Assembly (NCBI RefSeq): GCF_017656475.1
Contig: NZ_JACDNT010000010.1
Location: forward strand, 1-59,459
Length of the DNA stretch: 59,459 nt
DNA from: Archaeoglobus sp.
GTDB lineage: Archaea; Halobacteriota; Archaeoglobi; Archaeoglobales; Archaeoglobaceae
Direction of reading: 5' to 3'
Below are positions 1 through 8,682 of this stretch, piece by piece. The translations under genes and the position numbers were made by a program. Under the pieces are notes generated by a model. The model worked only from the letters and a program-made list of their open reading frames with translations. It was not told where the DNA came from and did not search any database. The stretch's first letter is position 1, and each line of letters begins with the position of its first letter.

Positions 1-1
1 C

Positions 2-49
2 TGGATTGAGAAGTTCTTGGGTGATAAGTTTAAGATGTTATGCACTTAA
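2..49 (+). CDS. C-terminal end of a truncated upstream gene
   Basis: The first bases read as an open frame of 15 codons (W-I-E-K-F-L-G...) closed by TAA. It is followed by a T-rich stretch and then the promoter of the next gene. This looks like the 3' end of a gene lying mostly outside the window. It is too short to identify, and a chance frame cannot be excluded. Confidence 0.35.
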   Translation, partial: WIEKFLGDKFKMLCT

Positions 50-92
50 CTATAATTTCTTCCTCTTTTTTCACTACCAACATCAACAGAAG

Positions 93-101
93 CTATAAAA
101 T
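93..101 (+). promoter_or_regulatory. TATA box of the MaoC gene
   Basis: The sequence CTATAAAAT is centred about 27 nt before the ATG at 124. That is the archaeal TATA-to-start distance, so the transcript should begin at or just before the start codon. A GGAAGAGGT stretch also lies just upstream of the ATG. Confidence 0.55.
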
Positions 102-123
102 AGAGCAGGAAGAGGTCTGATTA

Positions 124-579
124 ATGACAATGCTGGAAGAGCTAAAGGGAATTTACTGCAAGAAGGGTGGAGAGCTAAAGCCCTTCGAGAAGTTTGAGGG
201 TGAAGTTAGGAAGGGATACAGGATAGAATACGAGAAAAAGCTCAATGAAATTGATGTAGCGTTCTTCGGTCTTGCTTCCGGTGATTTGAACCCGGTGCAT
301 TTTGATGAGGATTTTGCGAGCAAAACGAAATTTGGTGGGAAAGTGGTGCATGGAATGCTCACCACAAGTCTTGTTTCTGCGGCAGTTGCGAGGATGCCAG
401 GGACAATTGTTCTGCTTGAGCAGGGCTTTCGATACGTTTCTCCGGTGAGAATCGGAGATACGGTGAGGGTAGAGGGTGTTGTCACAGAGGTGGTCAAGAA
501 CCGGTGTAAAGTAGACGTGAAGTGTTTTGTTGACGACAAAGTTGTTGCAGAGGGGTGGGTGAGAGTTCTTATTTGGTGA
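124..579 (+). CDS. MaoC-family (R)-hydratase, hot-dog fold
   Basis: A 151-residue single hot-dog domain protein. Residues about 45-75 carry the hydratase signature SGDLNPVH followed by a GG-x-VVHGM segment, in which Asp and His are the catalytic dyad of (R)-specific enoyl-CoA hydratases (PhaJ/MaoC). The length fits stand-alone archaeal members, which lack the second repeat of the eukaryotic enzymes. The likely role is hydration of an enoyl-CoA in beta-oxidation or a related acyl-CoA route, in the cytoplasm; the exact acyl substrate cannot be read from sequence. ATG 124 is chosen from the TATA spacing; ATG 130 is possible. It stands alone, with a different module downstream. Confidence 0.85.
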   Translation: MTMLEELKGIYCKKGGELKPFEKFEGEVRKGYRIEYEKKLNEIDVAFFGLASGDLNPVHFDEDFASKTKFGGKVVHGMLTTSLVSAAVARMPGTIVLLEQGFRYVSPVRIGDTVRVEGVVTEVVKNRCKVDVKCFVDDKVVAEGWVRVLIW

Positions 580-625
580 TTTTTAAGCCAGTAAAGACTA
601 CATACAGAAACCCCGATAGAGGGAA

Positions 626-2029
626 GTGGAGCACAACCCATTCGCCAAGCGTTACCGGAAGGGGATGAGAAGGGTTGCCCTAGTTTATCCGAACAGGTAT
701 GTGGGGGGGATAGCCAACACCGGCCTGCAGTACATCTACGCTAAAATCAATGAAAGCGATGCTATCTGCGAGCGTTTTTACGCTGACGTCTTCGATGGTT
801 TGAGGAGTGTTGAATCAGCCACACCCCTTTCGGAATTCGATGTTGCATTTTTCAGCTTACAGTATGAGACAGATTACTTTAAGGCCGTTGAAATTTTGAA
901 GAAAAGCGGGTTTAAGGGGCTTAAGATCGCAGGTGGACCATGTGCTATGGAAAACCCTTCGCCACTGATGGACTACTTTGACGCATTTTTCATTGGCGAG
1001 GCAGAAGGTTACGTGGAGGACTTGATAGCGGCAAAAACACCTGAGGAGCTATCTGGAATTCCAGGCATTTATACCGGGAAGGAGGAAAAAGTCAGGAGAG
1101 TTTATGCTGAACTAGGCAAGCACATGGACAGACAAATAATTGGGGAGGGAGCTTACGGAAGGTGCTTTCTGCTTGAAATCGGCAGAGGATGCATCAGAAG
1201 ATGCAGATTCTGCATTGTCAGACAGATATACTTCCCTCCAAGGTGGAGGAGACGTGACCTCCTTCCTGAGGTGGGGGAGAAAAAGGTTGCAATCATCGCT
1301 CCCTCGCCCTCAGACCATCCCCAATTCAAGGAAATCGTGCAGCAGTACGTTGAGGAAGGTAAGGAAGTCTCTCCATCTTCTGTGAGAGCGGACACGCTTG
1401 ACGAGGAGCTTGCGGATTTGCTGGAATTGGCTGGAGTTAGAACGCTCACAGTTGCCCCTGAAACCGCTTCCGAGGAGCTGCAGGAGGTAATAAACAAAGG
1501 GATTGAGGAGGAAGATGTGATTGGGGCTGCAGAGCTTGCTTCAACGCGATTCGAGAAAGTCAAGCTTTACTACATGGTCGGTTTGCCCGGAGAAGAAATG
1601 GAAGACGTTAAAGCAATTATGGAGCAGAGCCTGAAGGTTAGAAATCTTGTTAGAAGGGTGGAGATCTCAGTTAACCCGCTCGTTCCAAAGCCCCACACCC
1701 CGCTCCAGTGGATTGGATTCGGTGGAAAGGCGAATCTTAAGGAGGGGCTGAGGGAACTCAAGAAAAAGCTCGATTACCTGAGAAAGGAGACAAAAAAGGC
1801 CGGAATAGAAGCGGACATATCGGGCTTCAGGGAGTTTGCCGTTCAGACCATACTATCGAGAGGAGACAGAAAAGTTGCGGCAATGCTTGAAGGTGCCAGC
1901 TACAGAAAGTTTGAGGAATACCTGCGACCCATCGACCCAGAATTGGAATTACCATGGGATTTCATCGACCACGGATACAGGAAGAGCACGCTTTTGAAGG
2001 AGTACGACAAAATAAAGAAAATTCTTTAA
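626..2029 (+). CDS. B12-binding-like radical SAM protein
   Basis: A 467-residue radical SAM enzyme. The N-terminal 130 residues look like the Rossmann domain of B12-binding-type radical SAM proteins (VALVYPNRYVGG...), with no clear cobalamin-ligand motif seen. The cluster motif is C-x3-C-x2-C (GCIRRCRFC) near residue 190, followed by conserved TLTVAPETAS and VGLPGE segments of the partial barrel. The start is GTG 626 behind a GAGGGA ribosome site; ATG 665 (MRRVALVYPN) would also give a whole domain. It leads an operon with a CooC-type ATPase and a DUF166 protein, so a part in cofactor or metal-site assembly is plausible, but the reaction is unknown. Confidence 0.8.
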   Translation: MEHNPFAKRYRKGMRRVALVYPNRYVGGIANTGLQYIYAKINESDAICERFYADVFDGLRSVESATPLSEFDVAFFSLQYETDYFKAVEILKKSGFKGLKIAGGPCAMENPSPLMDYFDAFFIGEAEGYVEDLIAAKTPEELSGIPGIYTGKEEKVRRVYAELGKHMDRQIIGEGAYGRCFLLEIGRGCIRRCRFCIVRQIYFPPRWRRRDLLPEVGEKKVAIIAPSPSDHPQFKEIVQQYVEEGKEVSPSSVRADTLDEELADLLELAGVRTLTVAPETASEELQEVINKGIEEEDVIGAAELASTRFEKVKLYYMVGLPGEEMEDVKAIMEQSLKVRNLVRRVEISVNPLVPKPHTPLQWIGFGGKANLKEGLRELKKKLDYLRKETKKAGIEADISGFREFAVQTILSRGDRKVAAMLEGASYRKFEEYLRPIDPELELPWDFIDHGYRKSTLLKEYDKIKKIL

Positions 2030-2050
2030 TCGCCATCTCTACTTCAGCCA

Positions 2051-2797
2051 ATGAAGATTGCTATATCGGGCAAGGGAGGCGTTGGAAAGACAACTCTTGC
2101 AGCAGTCCTTGCTCACCTCTTTGCGAGGGACGGTTACAGAGTCACCGCAATAGACTGTGATGCGGACATCAACCTTCCTTCTGCGCTCGGCTTGAAGGAG
2201 AAACCAAAACCGCTCTCTGAACTGCATGAAATCATAGAGCAGAGAGTTGTGGGCCCAATGGGGATGTACAAACTCAATCCGAAGGTTGACGACGTTTTTG
2301 AGGAGTATTCCGTCTACAACGAGGATGGTGTTAGAGTTCTCGTTCTCGGAACGATTGAAAAGGGTGGAGAGGGTTGCTTCTGCCCCGAAAACGCCTTTTT
2401 GAGGGCGATACTTAGGCATGCTATATTTAAGAGAGAGGACGTGCTGATTCTGGACATGGAAGCCGGGATTGAGCACCTCGGAAGGGGAACGGCAAGAGGT
2501 GTGGATTTACTTATTGCAGTAATAGAGCCGGGAACGAGGGCCGTTGAGACGCTTGACAGAATCAGGAAGCTCGGAATGGACATCGGAATAGAAAGAATTG
2601 CAGTTGTGGTAAACAAGTTCATCGAATCGGAGAGGGCGAGAGAGCTGATTTCCGGTATAGATTATCCAATTCTGGGTGTCATTCCATACAACCAGTGCTT
2701 TGTGACGGCGGACCTTGAAAACGTTCCACCATATAAAGTATGTGATCTGAAGCCTTTTGAAGAGATAAAAAGAGAGATTGAGGAGCTCGTTCAATGA
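2051..2797 (+). CDS. CooC-type nickel-insertion ATPase (MinD/ParA family)
   Basis: A 248-residue deviant Walker A ATPase. It begins KGGVGKTT and continues with DCDAD, and D-M-E-A-G in the Walker B region. Around residue 115 it has C-F-C, at the place of the CxC motif that binds Ni in CooC at the dimer interface. CooC loads Ni into carbon monoxide dehydrogenase cluster C, and archaeal paralogues probably serve other metal enzymes. No CODH gene is in the window. The stop overlaps the next start by ATGA (2794-2797), so the two are translationally coupled. Confidence 0.8.
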   Translation: MKIAISGKGGVGKTTLAAVLAHLFARDGYRVTAIDCDADINLPSALGLKEKPKPLSELHEIIEQRVVGPMGMYKLNPKVDDVFEEYSVYNEDGVRVLVLGTIEKGGEGCFCPENAFLRAILRHAIFKREDVLILDMEAGIEHLGRGTARGVDLLIAVIEPGTRAVETLDRIRKLGMDIGIERIAVVVNKFIESERARELISGIDYPILGVIPYNQCFVTADLENVPPYKVCDLKPFEEIKREIEELVQ

Positions 2798-3453
2798 AGC
2801 TCGGTGTGGTGACGAGAAAGGGAAAAAGGTGGGAAGATATCAGGATGTTCTCCCAGTTCTTCGAAGTTAAAGTGTATGAAATACCCGAGAACCTTCCTGA
2901 GCTGATAGATGAACCCGATAAAGTTCTGAGGCTACCGGAAGACTTTGACGTGGACATGATTGTATCCTTTGCCGCACATCCCGATATAAACCTTGAGCTG
3001 ATAAAGCAGGCTGCTGAGAGGGGAATTGGGCTCATCGTTGTGTCTGGAGGAGCAAAGAGCGGGGCTTACAAGCAGCTTAAGGAGGAGGGCAAGAAGAGAG
3101 GAGTCAGGGTAGTGTGGGAGGAGATCTGCTGCGCCACACCAAAGGTGGAGGATGAGAGGGTCAGGGAGTTCTTTGAGCACTTCGGCTCTCCAAAGATGGA
3201 AGTTTCGGTTGAGAATGGCAGGATAAAGGACGCGAGGGTTAAGAGGAGTGCCTTCTGCGGAGCCACGTACTTTGTGGCGGAGAAAATTAAAGGGTTGAAT
3301 GTCGAAGAAGCGCCGACAAAGGCGGGATATTACACCCAGATTTTTCCCTGCTTGGCCCCAAGAGGGCATGAGGGTGGAATACACAAGGCCGCAAGGGCGC
3401 ACAAGAGGGCGGTTGAGAAGGCAATTGAAAAGGCTTTGAAAGATGATTGTTGA
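2794..3453 (+). CDS. DUF166 family protein
   Basis: A 219-residue archaeal protein recognised as DUF166, a family sometimes mislabelled thymidylate synthase. It has an alpha/beta N-terminal half with VSFAAHPDIN and a GGAKSG loop, and several conserved cysteines: paired C-C near residue 110 (EEICCATP), then single C in SAFCGA and FPCLAP. The cysteine pattern suggests metal or cluster binding. It is coupled to the CooC-like ATPase, which supports a metal-related role; no activity is known to me. Confidence 0.7.
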   Translation: MKLGVVTRKGKRWEDIRMFSQFFEVKVYEIPENLPELIDEPDKVLRLPEDFDVDMIVSFAAHPDINLELIKQAAERGIGLIVVSGGAKSGAYKQLKEEGKKRGVRVVWEEICCATPKVEDERVREFFEHFGSPKMEVSVENGRIKDARVKRSAFCGATYFVAEKIKGLNVEEAPTKAGYYTQIFPCLAPRGHEGGIHKAARAHKRAVEKAIEKALKDDC

Positions 3454-3523
3454 TTTTTACCTGTTCAAGTATATCTCATCCTTGCAATATCAACAAAGCA
3501 ATCCATAAGCTAATTAAGGGGTT

Positions 3524-4054
3524 GTGAATCTTAAAAATATGGCTCTGGTGGTTGTTGACTTCCAGGAAAAACTCTCTCCACACATTGAAGGGATTGATTG
3601 CATACTGAAAAATGCAGTTAAGCTAATAAAAGCTTCTAAAGCACTAAAAATCCCCATTCTGGTCACAGAACAGATAAAACTTGGAAAAACTGTTGACGCG
3701 GTGGCAGATGTGGTAGATGGCAAGGCAATCAAGAAGACCACCTTCAGTTGCTTCAAAAACAAGGAGTTTAAAAAGAAACTGGAAGATACCAACGCCGACA
3801 GAGTAATTCTTATTGGAATAGAAGCGCACATATGCATTCTCCAGACGGCAATTGATTTGAAGAAAGCAGGATACAAGGTTTACGTTGCGGCAGATTGCAC
3901 AGGATCGAGGAAAAGCTACGACAAGGAGATAGCTATTATGCGGATGCAGAGTGAAGGAATAAAGCTCACAACGTCTGAGAGCATGATATACGAGCTCATT
4001 GAGAGCGCCGAGCATCCAGCTTTCAAAGAAATCTTGGAGATTGTAAAAAGTTAA
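3524..4054 (+). CDS. Isochorismatase-like cysteine hydrolase
   Basis: A 176-residue alpha/beta hydrolase of the isochorismatase superfamily. VVVDFQEKL provides the catalytic Asp near residue 12, a Lys lies in the IKKTTFSCF region, and GIEAHICILQTA near residue 105 provides the nucleophilic Cys and its preceding cis-peptide region. Members hydrolyse amides such as nicotinamide or vinyl ethers, and the substrate here is not evident. The start is GTG 3524 right after AAGGGG; ATG 3539 (MALVVVDFQ) also fits the domain and may be correct. It stands alone, convergent with the TauE gene. Confidence 0.8.
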   Translation: MNLKNMALVVVDFQEKLSPHIEGIDCILKNAVKLIKASKALKIPILVTEQIKLGKTVDAVADVVDGKAIKKTTFSCFKNKEFKKKLEDTNADRVILIGIEAHICILQTAIDLKKAGYKVYVAADCTGSRKSYDKEIAIMRMQSEGIKLTTSESMIYELIESAEHPAFKEILEIVKS

Positions 4055-4059
4055 ATTTC

Positions 4060-4869
4060 CTAACCGAAAGAAGCAAACTCCAGCAAGTATTTGGCAGAGA
4101 TTCCGATAATCAGAACGGAAAGCAGAATTCTCAGCTTTCTTTCTTCGATTCTTCCCTGCAGCTTTGAACCTATAAATATCCCTAATGCCCCGCCAGCACC
4201 CATCGCAACCCCGTTCTCCAAGTTAGGAGGATAGCCGAGAGCTGTGTAGCTAGCTATCCCGAAAGCTGAGGCTGCAAATGTGCCAACGAGGTTCGCTCCT
4301 GCAATGGCCTTAATTGGCAGGCCGAAAAGCGAGACGAGGATCGGAGCCGTCAGTGCTCCCCCACCAACACCATAAGCTGAAGCCACAATCCCGATAAGGA
4401 ATGAGATCAGAGCAACAGCAAGGGGATTGAAGGAAAACCGGCTATCGGCAAAGCTGAACTCAACTCTAAAGGGGGAAGCTTTCAGGACAGTTAGTTCCCC
4501 CTCTATGCGTCTGGATTTTGAAACAATCAGCCTGATGCCGAGGTAAAGCAGAACCAGTGCAACGAAAGCCTTGAAAACTCTCACATCCCCCAAGAAGTTA
4601 ATCCTGACGAGGGATCCAAGGTACATTCCAGGCAGATAGCCGAGAACGAGGGCGATGGCAAGCTGATGTAAAAATCTCCGCTCCCTCCAGAAATTGTAGG
4701 CTCCACCCGGAATGGACAGAATGTTGTAAAGCAGGTTGGTCGAGTTCGCAACTGGAGAGGTTACTCCGAGAACGCTAAGCTGAAATGGCAGGAGAAGGAA
4801 CGCTCCCGTCACTCCGGCTGGGGAGCAGATAAGGCCAATGATGAACGCTGCCAGGAATGGGAGGAGCAT
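4060..4869 (-). CDS. TauE/SafE (TSUP) family anion transporter
   Basis: A 269-residue membrane protein with about eight hydrophobic segments in two halves. Each half opens with the family's glycine/proline-rich first helix: G-x-x-C-S-P-A-G-V near the N-terminus and S-A-Y-G-V-G-G-G in the middle. TSUP proteins export or import sulfite, thiosulfate, sulfoacetate and similar anions; in a sulfate reducer a sulfur anion is a reasonable guess. It is the last gene of a minus-strand run after nth and an EamA transporter. Confidence 0.8.
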   Translation of the reverse strand: MLLPFLAAFIIGLICSPAGVTGAFLLLPFQLSVLGVTSPVANSTNLLYNILSIPGGAYNFWRERRFLHQLAIALVLGYLPGMYLGSLVRINFLGDVRVFKAFVALVLLYLGIRLIVSKSRRIEGELTVLKASPFRVEFSFADSRFSFNPLAVALISFLIGIVASAYGVGGGALTAPILVSLFGLPIKAIAGANLVGTFAASAFGIASYTALGYPPNLENGVAMGAGGALGIFIGSKLQGRIEERKLRILLSVLIIGISAKYLLEFASFG

Positions 4870-4908
4870 TGAAATTCTCCGGAATGCATCCTTTTAAGGA
4901 TTTTGATT

Positions 4909-5712
4909 TCAGGCGTAGTAAATGTAAATCCCGGCCAGGATTAGCATCGTCCCGGCTATTGACCTTGCCGTGAATATCTCGCTTTCTCTCAGAAAAACAG
5001 CTGATAGAAGTAAGGTGAAAAGCGGGTATGAGCTTGTAATTGGCTCGACAACGGTGACCGGAACCTCTTTCAGCGCCACGTATCTTATGAGGTGCGCCAC
5101 GCCCACAACCACTCCAGCGGCAAAGTACCACTTGGTGTTGTGCAAGTCTCTCCTTATGGCTATAGGAGTCATCAGAATCGATGATAGGGCAAATCCGAGG
5201 AATATTGCGAAAAGGGGGTTGTAGTCGATAGTGTTGCCAAACTTAACGAAATACGAGGAGATTGCAGAGAAGAATCCAGTTAGAATGCCTAAGGTTACGC
5301 CGAGAGTATCTGCCTTTCCCTTCGGCCTCGAAATCAGCAGTATTCCGGTGAATATGAGCAGAGACATTATCACAATCTTGATCGTCAGATACTCTCCAAC
5401 AAAGATTCCGATTAATGCGGCAAAGAATACTCTGGTTGCGGATAAGGGGGCGGATAGATTCGCTCCTATTCTGCTGATGGCGTGGTAGAAGCAGATTCTT
5501 GCAATAAAGAAGTGCAAAACTCCAGCGGTGGACATCAGGATTATGAAGTCTCTGTCGAGGGTTGGATGCTGTACTGAGGGAATGAAGATTAGCGTTGAAG
5601 CAATGAGACTCACGTATATTCCGCTTATGGTTTCCGCTTCGCTGCTCCCTTTCCTCACGAGAATCTGATGGATGCTGAAAAGTATCGGAATCAGCAGAAC
5701 CAAGTAGTTCAT
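4909..5712 (-). CDS. EamA/DMT-family transporter
   Basis: About 267 residues and ten hydrophobic segments arranged as two five-helix repeats. The second repeat has the typical EPITSSYPLFTLLLS segment near the end. DMT permeases export amino acids or other metabolites; the substrate is unknown. ATG 5712 is chosen rather than the longer frame from 5748, because it makes the ATGA overlap with the nth stop (5709-5712) and removes 12 non-hydrophobic residues that lie inside nth. Confidence 0.8.
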   Translation of the reverse strand: MNYLVLLIPILFSIHQILVRKGSSEAETISGIYVSLIASTLIFIPSVQHPTLDRDFIILMSTAGVLHFFIARICFYHAISRIGANLSAPLSATRVFFAALIGIFVGEYLTIKIVIMSLLIFTGILLISRPKGKADTLGVTLGILTGFFSAISSYFVKFGNTIDYNPLFAIFLGFALSSILMTPIAIRRDLHNTKWYFAAGVVVGVAHLIRYVALKEVPVTVVEPITSSYPLFTLLLSAVFLRESEIFTARSIAGTMLILAGIYIYYA

Positions 5713-6338
5713 TTTACCCCGATTTTTGGACAGTCCCTGATGGGGCACTCGTCACACAAAGGCTTTTGGGGCTTGCAAACTGTCTGTCCAAATCCAACCA
5801 TCGCCCTGTTGACTTTTCCCCAGAGCTCAACCGGAAAGAGCTTCTTCAGCTCCTCCTCTGTCTCTTCTGGCTTGGACGTTTTAACCCACCCCAGTCTGTT
5901 GGCTATCCTGTGAACGTGGGTGTCGACGGGAATTGCCGGAATTCCTGAATAAGCTAATACAACGTTTGCGGACTTCCTGCCTATGCCGGGAAGCTTCACA
6001 AGCTCCTCGAACTTGAGTGGAACTTCCGAGTTGTACTCTTTCACCAGCTTTTCGGCAAGCTCTTTCAGCCTCTTTGCCTTAACTCTGTAAAAGCCAACGC
6101 CCTTTATCAGCTCCGCTATCTCGTCCTCGCTCATCTGCAGCAAATCTTCGGGGCCTTTAACCCTCGAAAACAGATTCTGCGCTGCCCTGACTGTAGCCTC
6201 ATCTCTCGTCCTTGAGCTGAGGAGTGCTGCAACAAGGTGCTGGAACGGAGTTTTTATTTCCGCCTTAAGGTGGTAAACGGGAGCTTTCCTTTTCTTCGCC
6301 TCCTTTTCCATGAGTTCCACAACCCTGACAGGATCCAC
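5709..6338 (-). CDS. nth: Endonuclease III (DNA glycosylase/AP lyase)
   Basis: A 209-residue base-excision repair enzyme that removes oxidised pyrimidines and cleaves at the abasic site. The helix-hairpin-helix LPGIGRKSANVV carries the catalytic Lys, PVDTHVHRI carries the catalytic Asp, and the C-terminus has a [4Fe-4S] loop with cysteines spaced C-x6-C-x2-C-x4-C, the last spacing one shorter than in E. coli Nth. The start codon is GTG 6338. It is divergent from purM, with only 45 bp between. Confidence 0.95.
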   Translation of the reverse strand: MDPVRVVELMEKEAKKRKAPVYHLKAEIKTPFQHLVAALLSSRTRDEATVRAAQNLFSRVKGPEDLLQMSEDEIAELIKGVGFYRVKAKRLKELAEKLVKEYNSEVPLKFEELVKLPGIGRKSANVVLAYSGIPAIPVDTHVHRIANRLGWVKTSKPEETEEELKKLFPVELWGKVNRAMVGFGQTVCKPQKPLCDECPIRDCPKIGVK

Positions 6339-6354
6339 AGTTCAGATGGGCAAC

Positions 6355-6364
6355 CTTTTAAAAA
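6355..6364. promoter_or_regulatory. Palindromic TATA box between nth and purM
   Basis: CTTTTAAAAG is a perfect palindrome centred 24.5 nt before the purM ATG and 21.5 nt before the nth GTG. It can serve purM as a normal TATA box and might serve nth as well. Confidence 0.45.
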
Positions 6365-6383
6365 GACTTTTCCGACATGAATC

Positions 6384-7373
6384 ATGCCAAAGTTCGACTA
6401 CGCAAAGGCGGGAGTTGACATCAGGCAGGAGGAGAGGGCGATAAAATCTCTTGCAAGTGTGATAAAGCACGTCAGGAGCGGTTTTGGGAAGCCTATTTTG
6501 ACCTCACACTATGCAGGGGTTATAGATTGTGGTGATTTCGGCATAACAATTACCACTGATGGAGTTGGGAGCAAAATTCTGGTTGCTGATGCCATAAAGA
6601 AGTTCGACACGGTCGGCATTGATTGTGTTGCAATGAACGTAAACGATTTGCTGGCTATCGGCTCTGAACCGCTGGCGATGGTTGACTACATAGCCATAGA
6701 AAAGCCAGATGAGTGGGTTATGGCTGAGATAGCAAAGGGCTTAGAGGAGGGGTGCAGGATTGCCAACATAACACTTCTCGGCGGTGAGACTGCCACACTG
6801 CCGGAAATTGTGAGGGGCTTTGATCTGGCAGGCACAGCCATCGGATGGGTTAAGAAAGATGGCATAATCACCGGAGATAAAATAGAGGACGGAGATGTCA
6901 TATTTGCCATTCCGAGCAGCGGAATCCACAGCAATGGCCTGACTTTAGCCAGAAAAGTTGTTGAGGCCGCAGGGCTGAGTTACCACGACAAGTTTGGGGA
7001 TAAAACAATCGGAGAGGAGCTGCTAACTCCAACAAGGATTTACATGGAAATTCTTGATGTGGTGAAAGAATGTGAGGTTCACGGACTTGCCCACATTACG
7101 GGAAGCGGAGTGATGAAGCTCAAGAGGCTGAAGAACATGAAGTATGTCATTGACAAACCGCTCAAACCGCAGGAGATTTTCAGGTTCATTCAGAAGCTAG
7201 GAGAGGTGGATGAGGCGGAGATGTACAGAACCTTCAACATGGGGATGGGGTTCATGGTCATTCTCCCGGAGAGCGAGGTTGAAAAGCTGAAAAGGCTTTG
7301 TGAAGGTAGAGTTGTTGGTCACGTGGAAGAGGGAGAGGGCGTTTACGTTAAAGATTTGAGAATCGACGCTTAG
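6384..7373 (+). CDS. purM: Phosphoribosylformylglycinamidine cyclo-ligase (AIR synthetase)
   Basis: A 329-residue PurM, step five of purine synthesis (FGAM + ATP to AIR). It has the N-terminal YAKAGVDI segment, the TDGVGSK nucleotide loop near residue 55, MNVNDL for ATP/Mg binding, [18 protein letters not shown] and the later HITGSG segment. Length and order match the family. It is probably leaderless from the TATA box at 6355-6364. The 3' end overlaps trpS by 4 nt, convergent. Confidence 0.95.
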   Translation: MPKFDYAKAGVDIRQEERAIKSLASVIKHVRSGFGKPILTSHYAGVIDCGDFGITITTDGVGSKILVADAIKKFDTVGIDCVAMNVNDLLAIGSEPLAMVDYIAIEKPDEWVMAEIAKGLEEGCRIANITLLGGETATLPEIVRGFDLAGTAIGWVKKDGIITGDKIEDGDVIFAIPSSGIHSNGLTLARKVVEAAGLSYHDKFGDKTIGEELLTPTRIYMEILDVVKECEVHGLAHITGSGVMKLKRLKNMKYVIDKPLKPQEIFRFIQKLGEVDEAEMYRTFNMGMGFMVILPESEVEKLKRLCEGRVVGHVEEGEGVYVKDLRIDA

Positions 7374-8632
7374 CCGATGATGGTGTACTTGCTCAAATCT
7401 ACTGCCTCCATTTTTTCCTGGTGCTCCTTCAGGAAGTTTCTGATCAGTTCAGCAGCCATTTTCTTGCATTTCCCGCAGAGCATCCTCCCCTCCCTGCAGT
7501 CTGCCTCAATCTGCCTCAACTCTTCATCTTTTTCAATTAAGTGGTAGCTGTAAAGCTCGAACACGACGCATTTCTCAGGCTCTCCTCCAAGTCTTCTCTG
7601 CTCCTCGGCAGTGGCCCTTCCTCCCGTAAAAGCTCTCATGACCTTCTTCGCTCCCTCTTCTGGAGAGTCGAGCAGGGAGATATAGCTCTCAGGCTTGCTT
7701 GAGCTCATCTTCCCTCCTGTAAGGCCGGTGGTGAATCTGTGGTATGTTGACGATGGAGGAATGAAGGCAAAGCCTCCAATATTAACCTCAATTTCTCTCA
7801 CAGCCCTCTCAATCTCCTCCACATCGCCAAAAATGTCGATGTGTTCCTCGTAAACTTTCTTTTCAAAATCAAGCTTTTTGATGTTGTCTAAATAATCACC
7901 CCCCTTTCTGCTCCTGATCCTCAAACCTTTCTCTATCGGTTCGAAGCTGAAAATGCTCACTCTCGCTGCGAGGTCTCTGGTCAACCGCATGTGAGGATCC
8001 TGATCCGCCCCGACGGGCACAACGACTGGCTTTGGCCCCCCAAAATCCGAAAGCTGGGGATGGAGGATGTCAGCAGCCTGAACAGCGGTAACGAACATCT
8101 TTGCAAGGCTTGTGTCCGAGTTAAAGCCGTATATAGCTCTCAACTCGCTGAAGTTTACCTCTGCTGAAAGTTCGAAGGCGAGATCCTTTACGTGGGGACT
8201 TTTTGACTGGAAGTAAATTACAGCATCCTCGTTCAGGCCAAGGGCTATGATGGATTTGATGTAGAACAAACCGAGCTCCCTTGTCTTCTCCCAGCTCAGC
8301 CCCCTTACCGAGTGTGCCTCCATGTCTGCTATCGCAACGAATGCCGTACCACCAGACCTCTGATGCCAGACGATTTCATCCATCGTCATTTTGTGACCGA
8401 AATGCGGTAAGCCGGAGGGCATGAAGCCCGACATCACCGCCCACGGTTCTCCGCGCTTCATCGCTTTAACAATTCTCCAATAGTCCCTGTGACCGAAAAT
8501 TGCCCCTCTCCTCATCAGGATGTGCGGATTCTCAATTTCAGGAAGCACTTCGCTGAATGGCTGCATCCCGAACTCCTCGATGAGCTTGCTGTAGTCAATG
8601 ACTCCCTCGACCTCCCATGGTGTGACGTTCAT
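7370..8632 (-). CDS. trpS: Tryptophanyl-tRNA synthetase
   Basis: A 420-residue class I synthetase of archaeal/eukaryotic type. The HIGH-like motif is PSGLPHFGH near residue 80 and the KMSKS motif is KMSSSK near residue 320, with VGADQDPH between. The open frame runs upstream to 9088, but that extension lies opposite panE and has no protein character; the start is ATG 8632 (MNVTPWEV). The archaeal/eukaryotic lineage fits the large insertion and the C-terminal CGKCKK segment. It is divergent from panE across 50 bp. Confidence 0.95.
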   Translation of the reverse strand: MNVTPWEVEGVIDYSKLIEEFGMQPFSEVLPEIENPHILMRRGAIFGHRDYWRIVKAMKRGEPWAVMSGFMPSGLPHFGHKMTMDEIVWHQRSGGTAFVAIADMEAHSVRGLSWEKTRELGLFYIKSIIALGLNEDAVIYFQSKSPHVKDLAFELSAEVNFSELRAIYGFNSDTSLAKMFVTAVQAADILHPQLSDFGGPKPVVVPVGADQDPHMRLTRDLAARVSIFSFEPIEKGLRIRSRKGGDYLDNIKKLDFEKKVYEEHIDIFGDVEEIERAVREIEVNIGGFAFIPPSSTYHRFTTGLTGGKMSSSKPESYISLLDSPEEGAKKVMRAFTGGRATAEEQRRLGGEPEKCVVFELYSYHLIEKDEELRQIEADCREGRMLCGKCKKMAAELIRNFLKEHQEKMEAVDLSKYTIIG

Positions 8633-8650
8633 GCCAACCAGTAAACGGCA

Positions 8651-8662
8651 GGTTAATATTCT
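8651..8662. promoter_or_regulatory. Symmetric TATA box serving both trpS and panE
   Basis: The 50-bp gap between the trpS and panE start codons has one clear AT-rich site, the palindrome AATATT at 8655-8660. Its centre is 25.5 nt from the ATG of panE and exactly 25.5 nt from the ATG of trpS. Both genes would then be transcribed from their first codon. Confidence 0.55.
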
Positions 8663-8682
8663 TTGTGCAGAAATTCTTCTGA

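Noticed and set aside
626-2029. Assignment of the radical SAM protein as a methylthiotransferase
   Set aside because: There is no TRAM domain and no MiaB-type N-terminal cysteine set; only the general radical SAM motif is visible.
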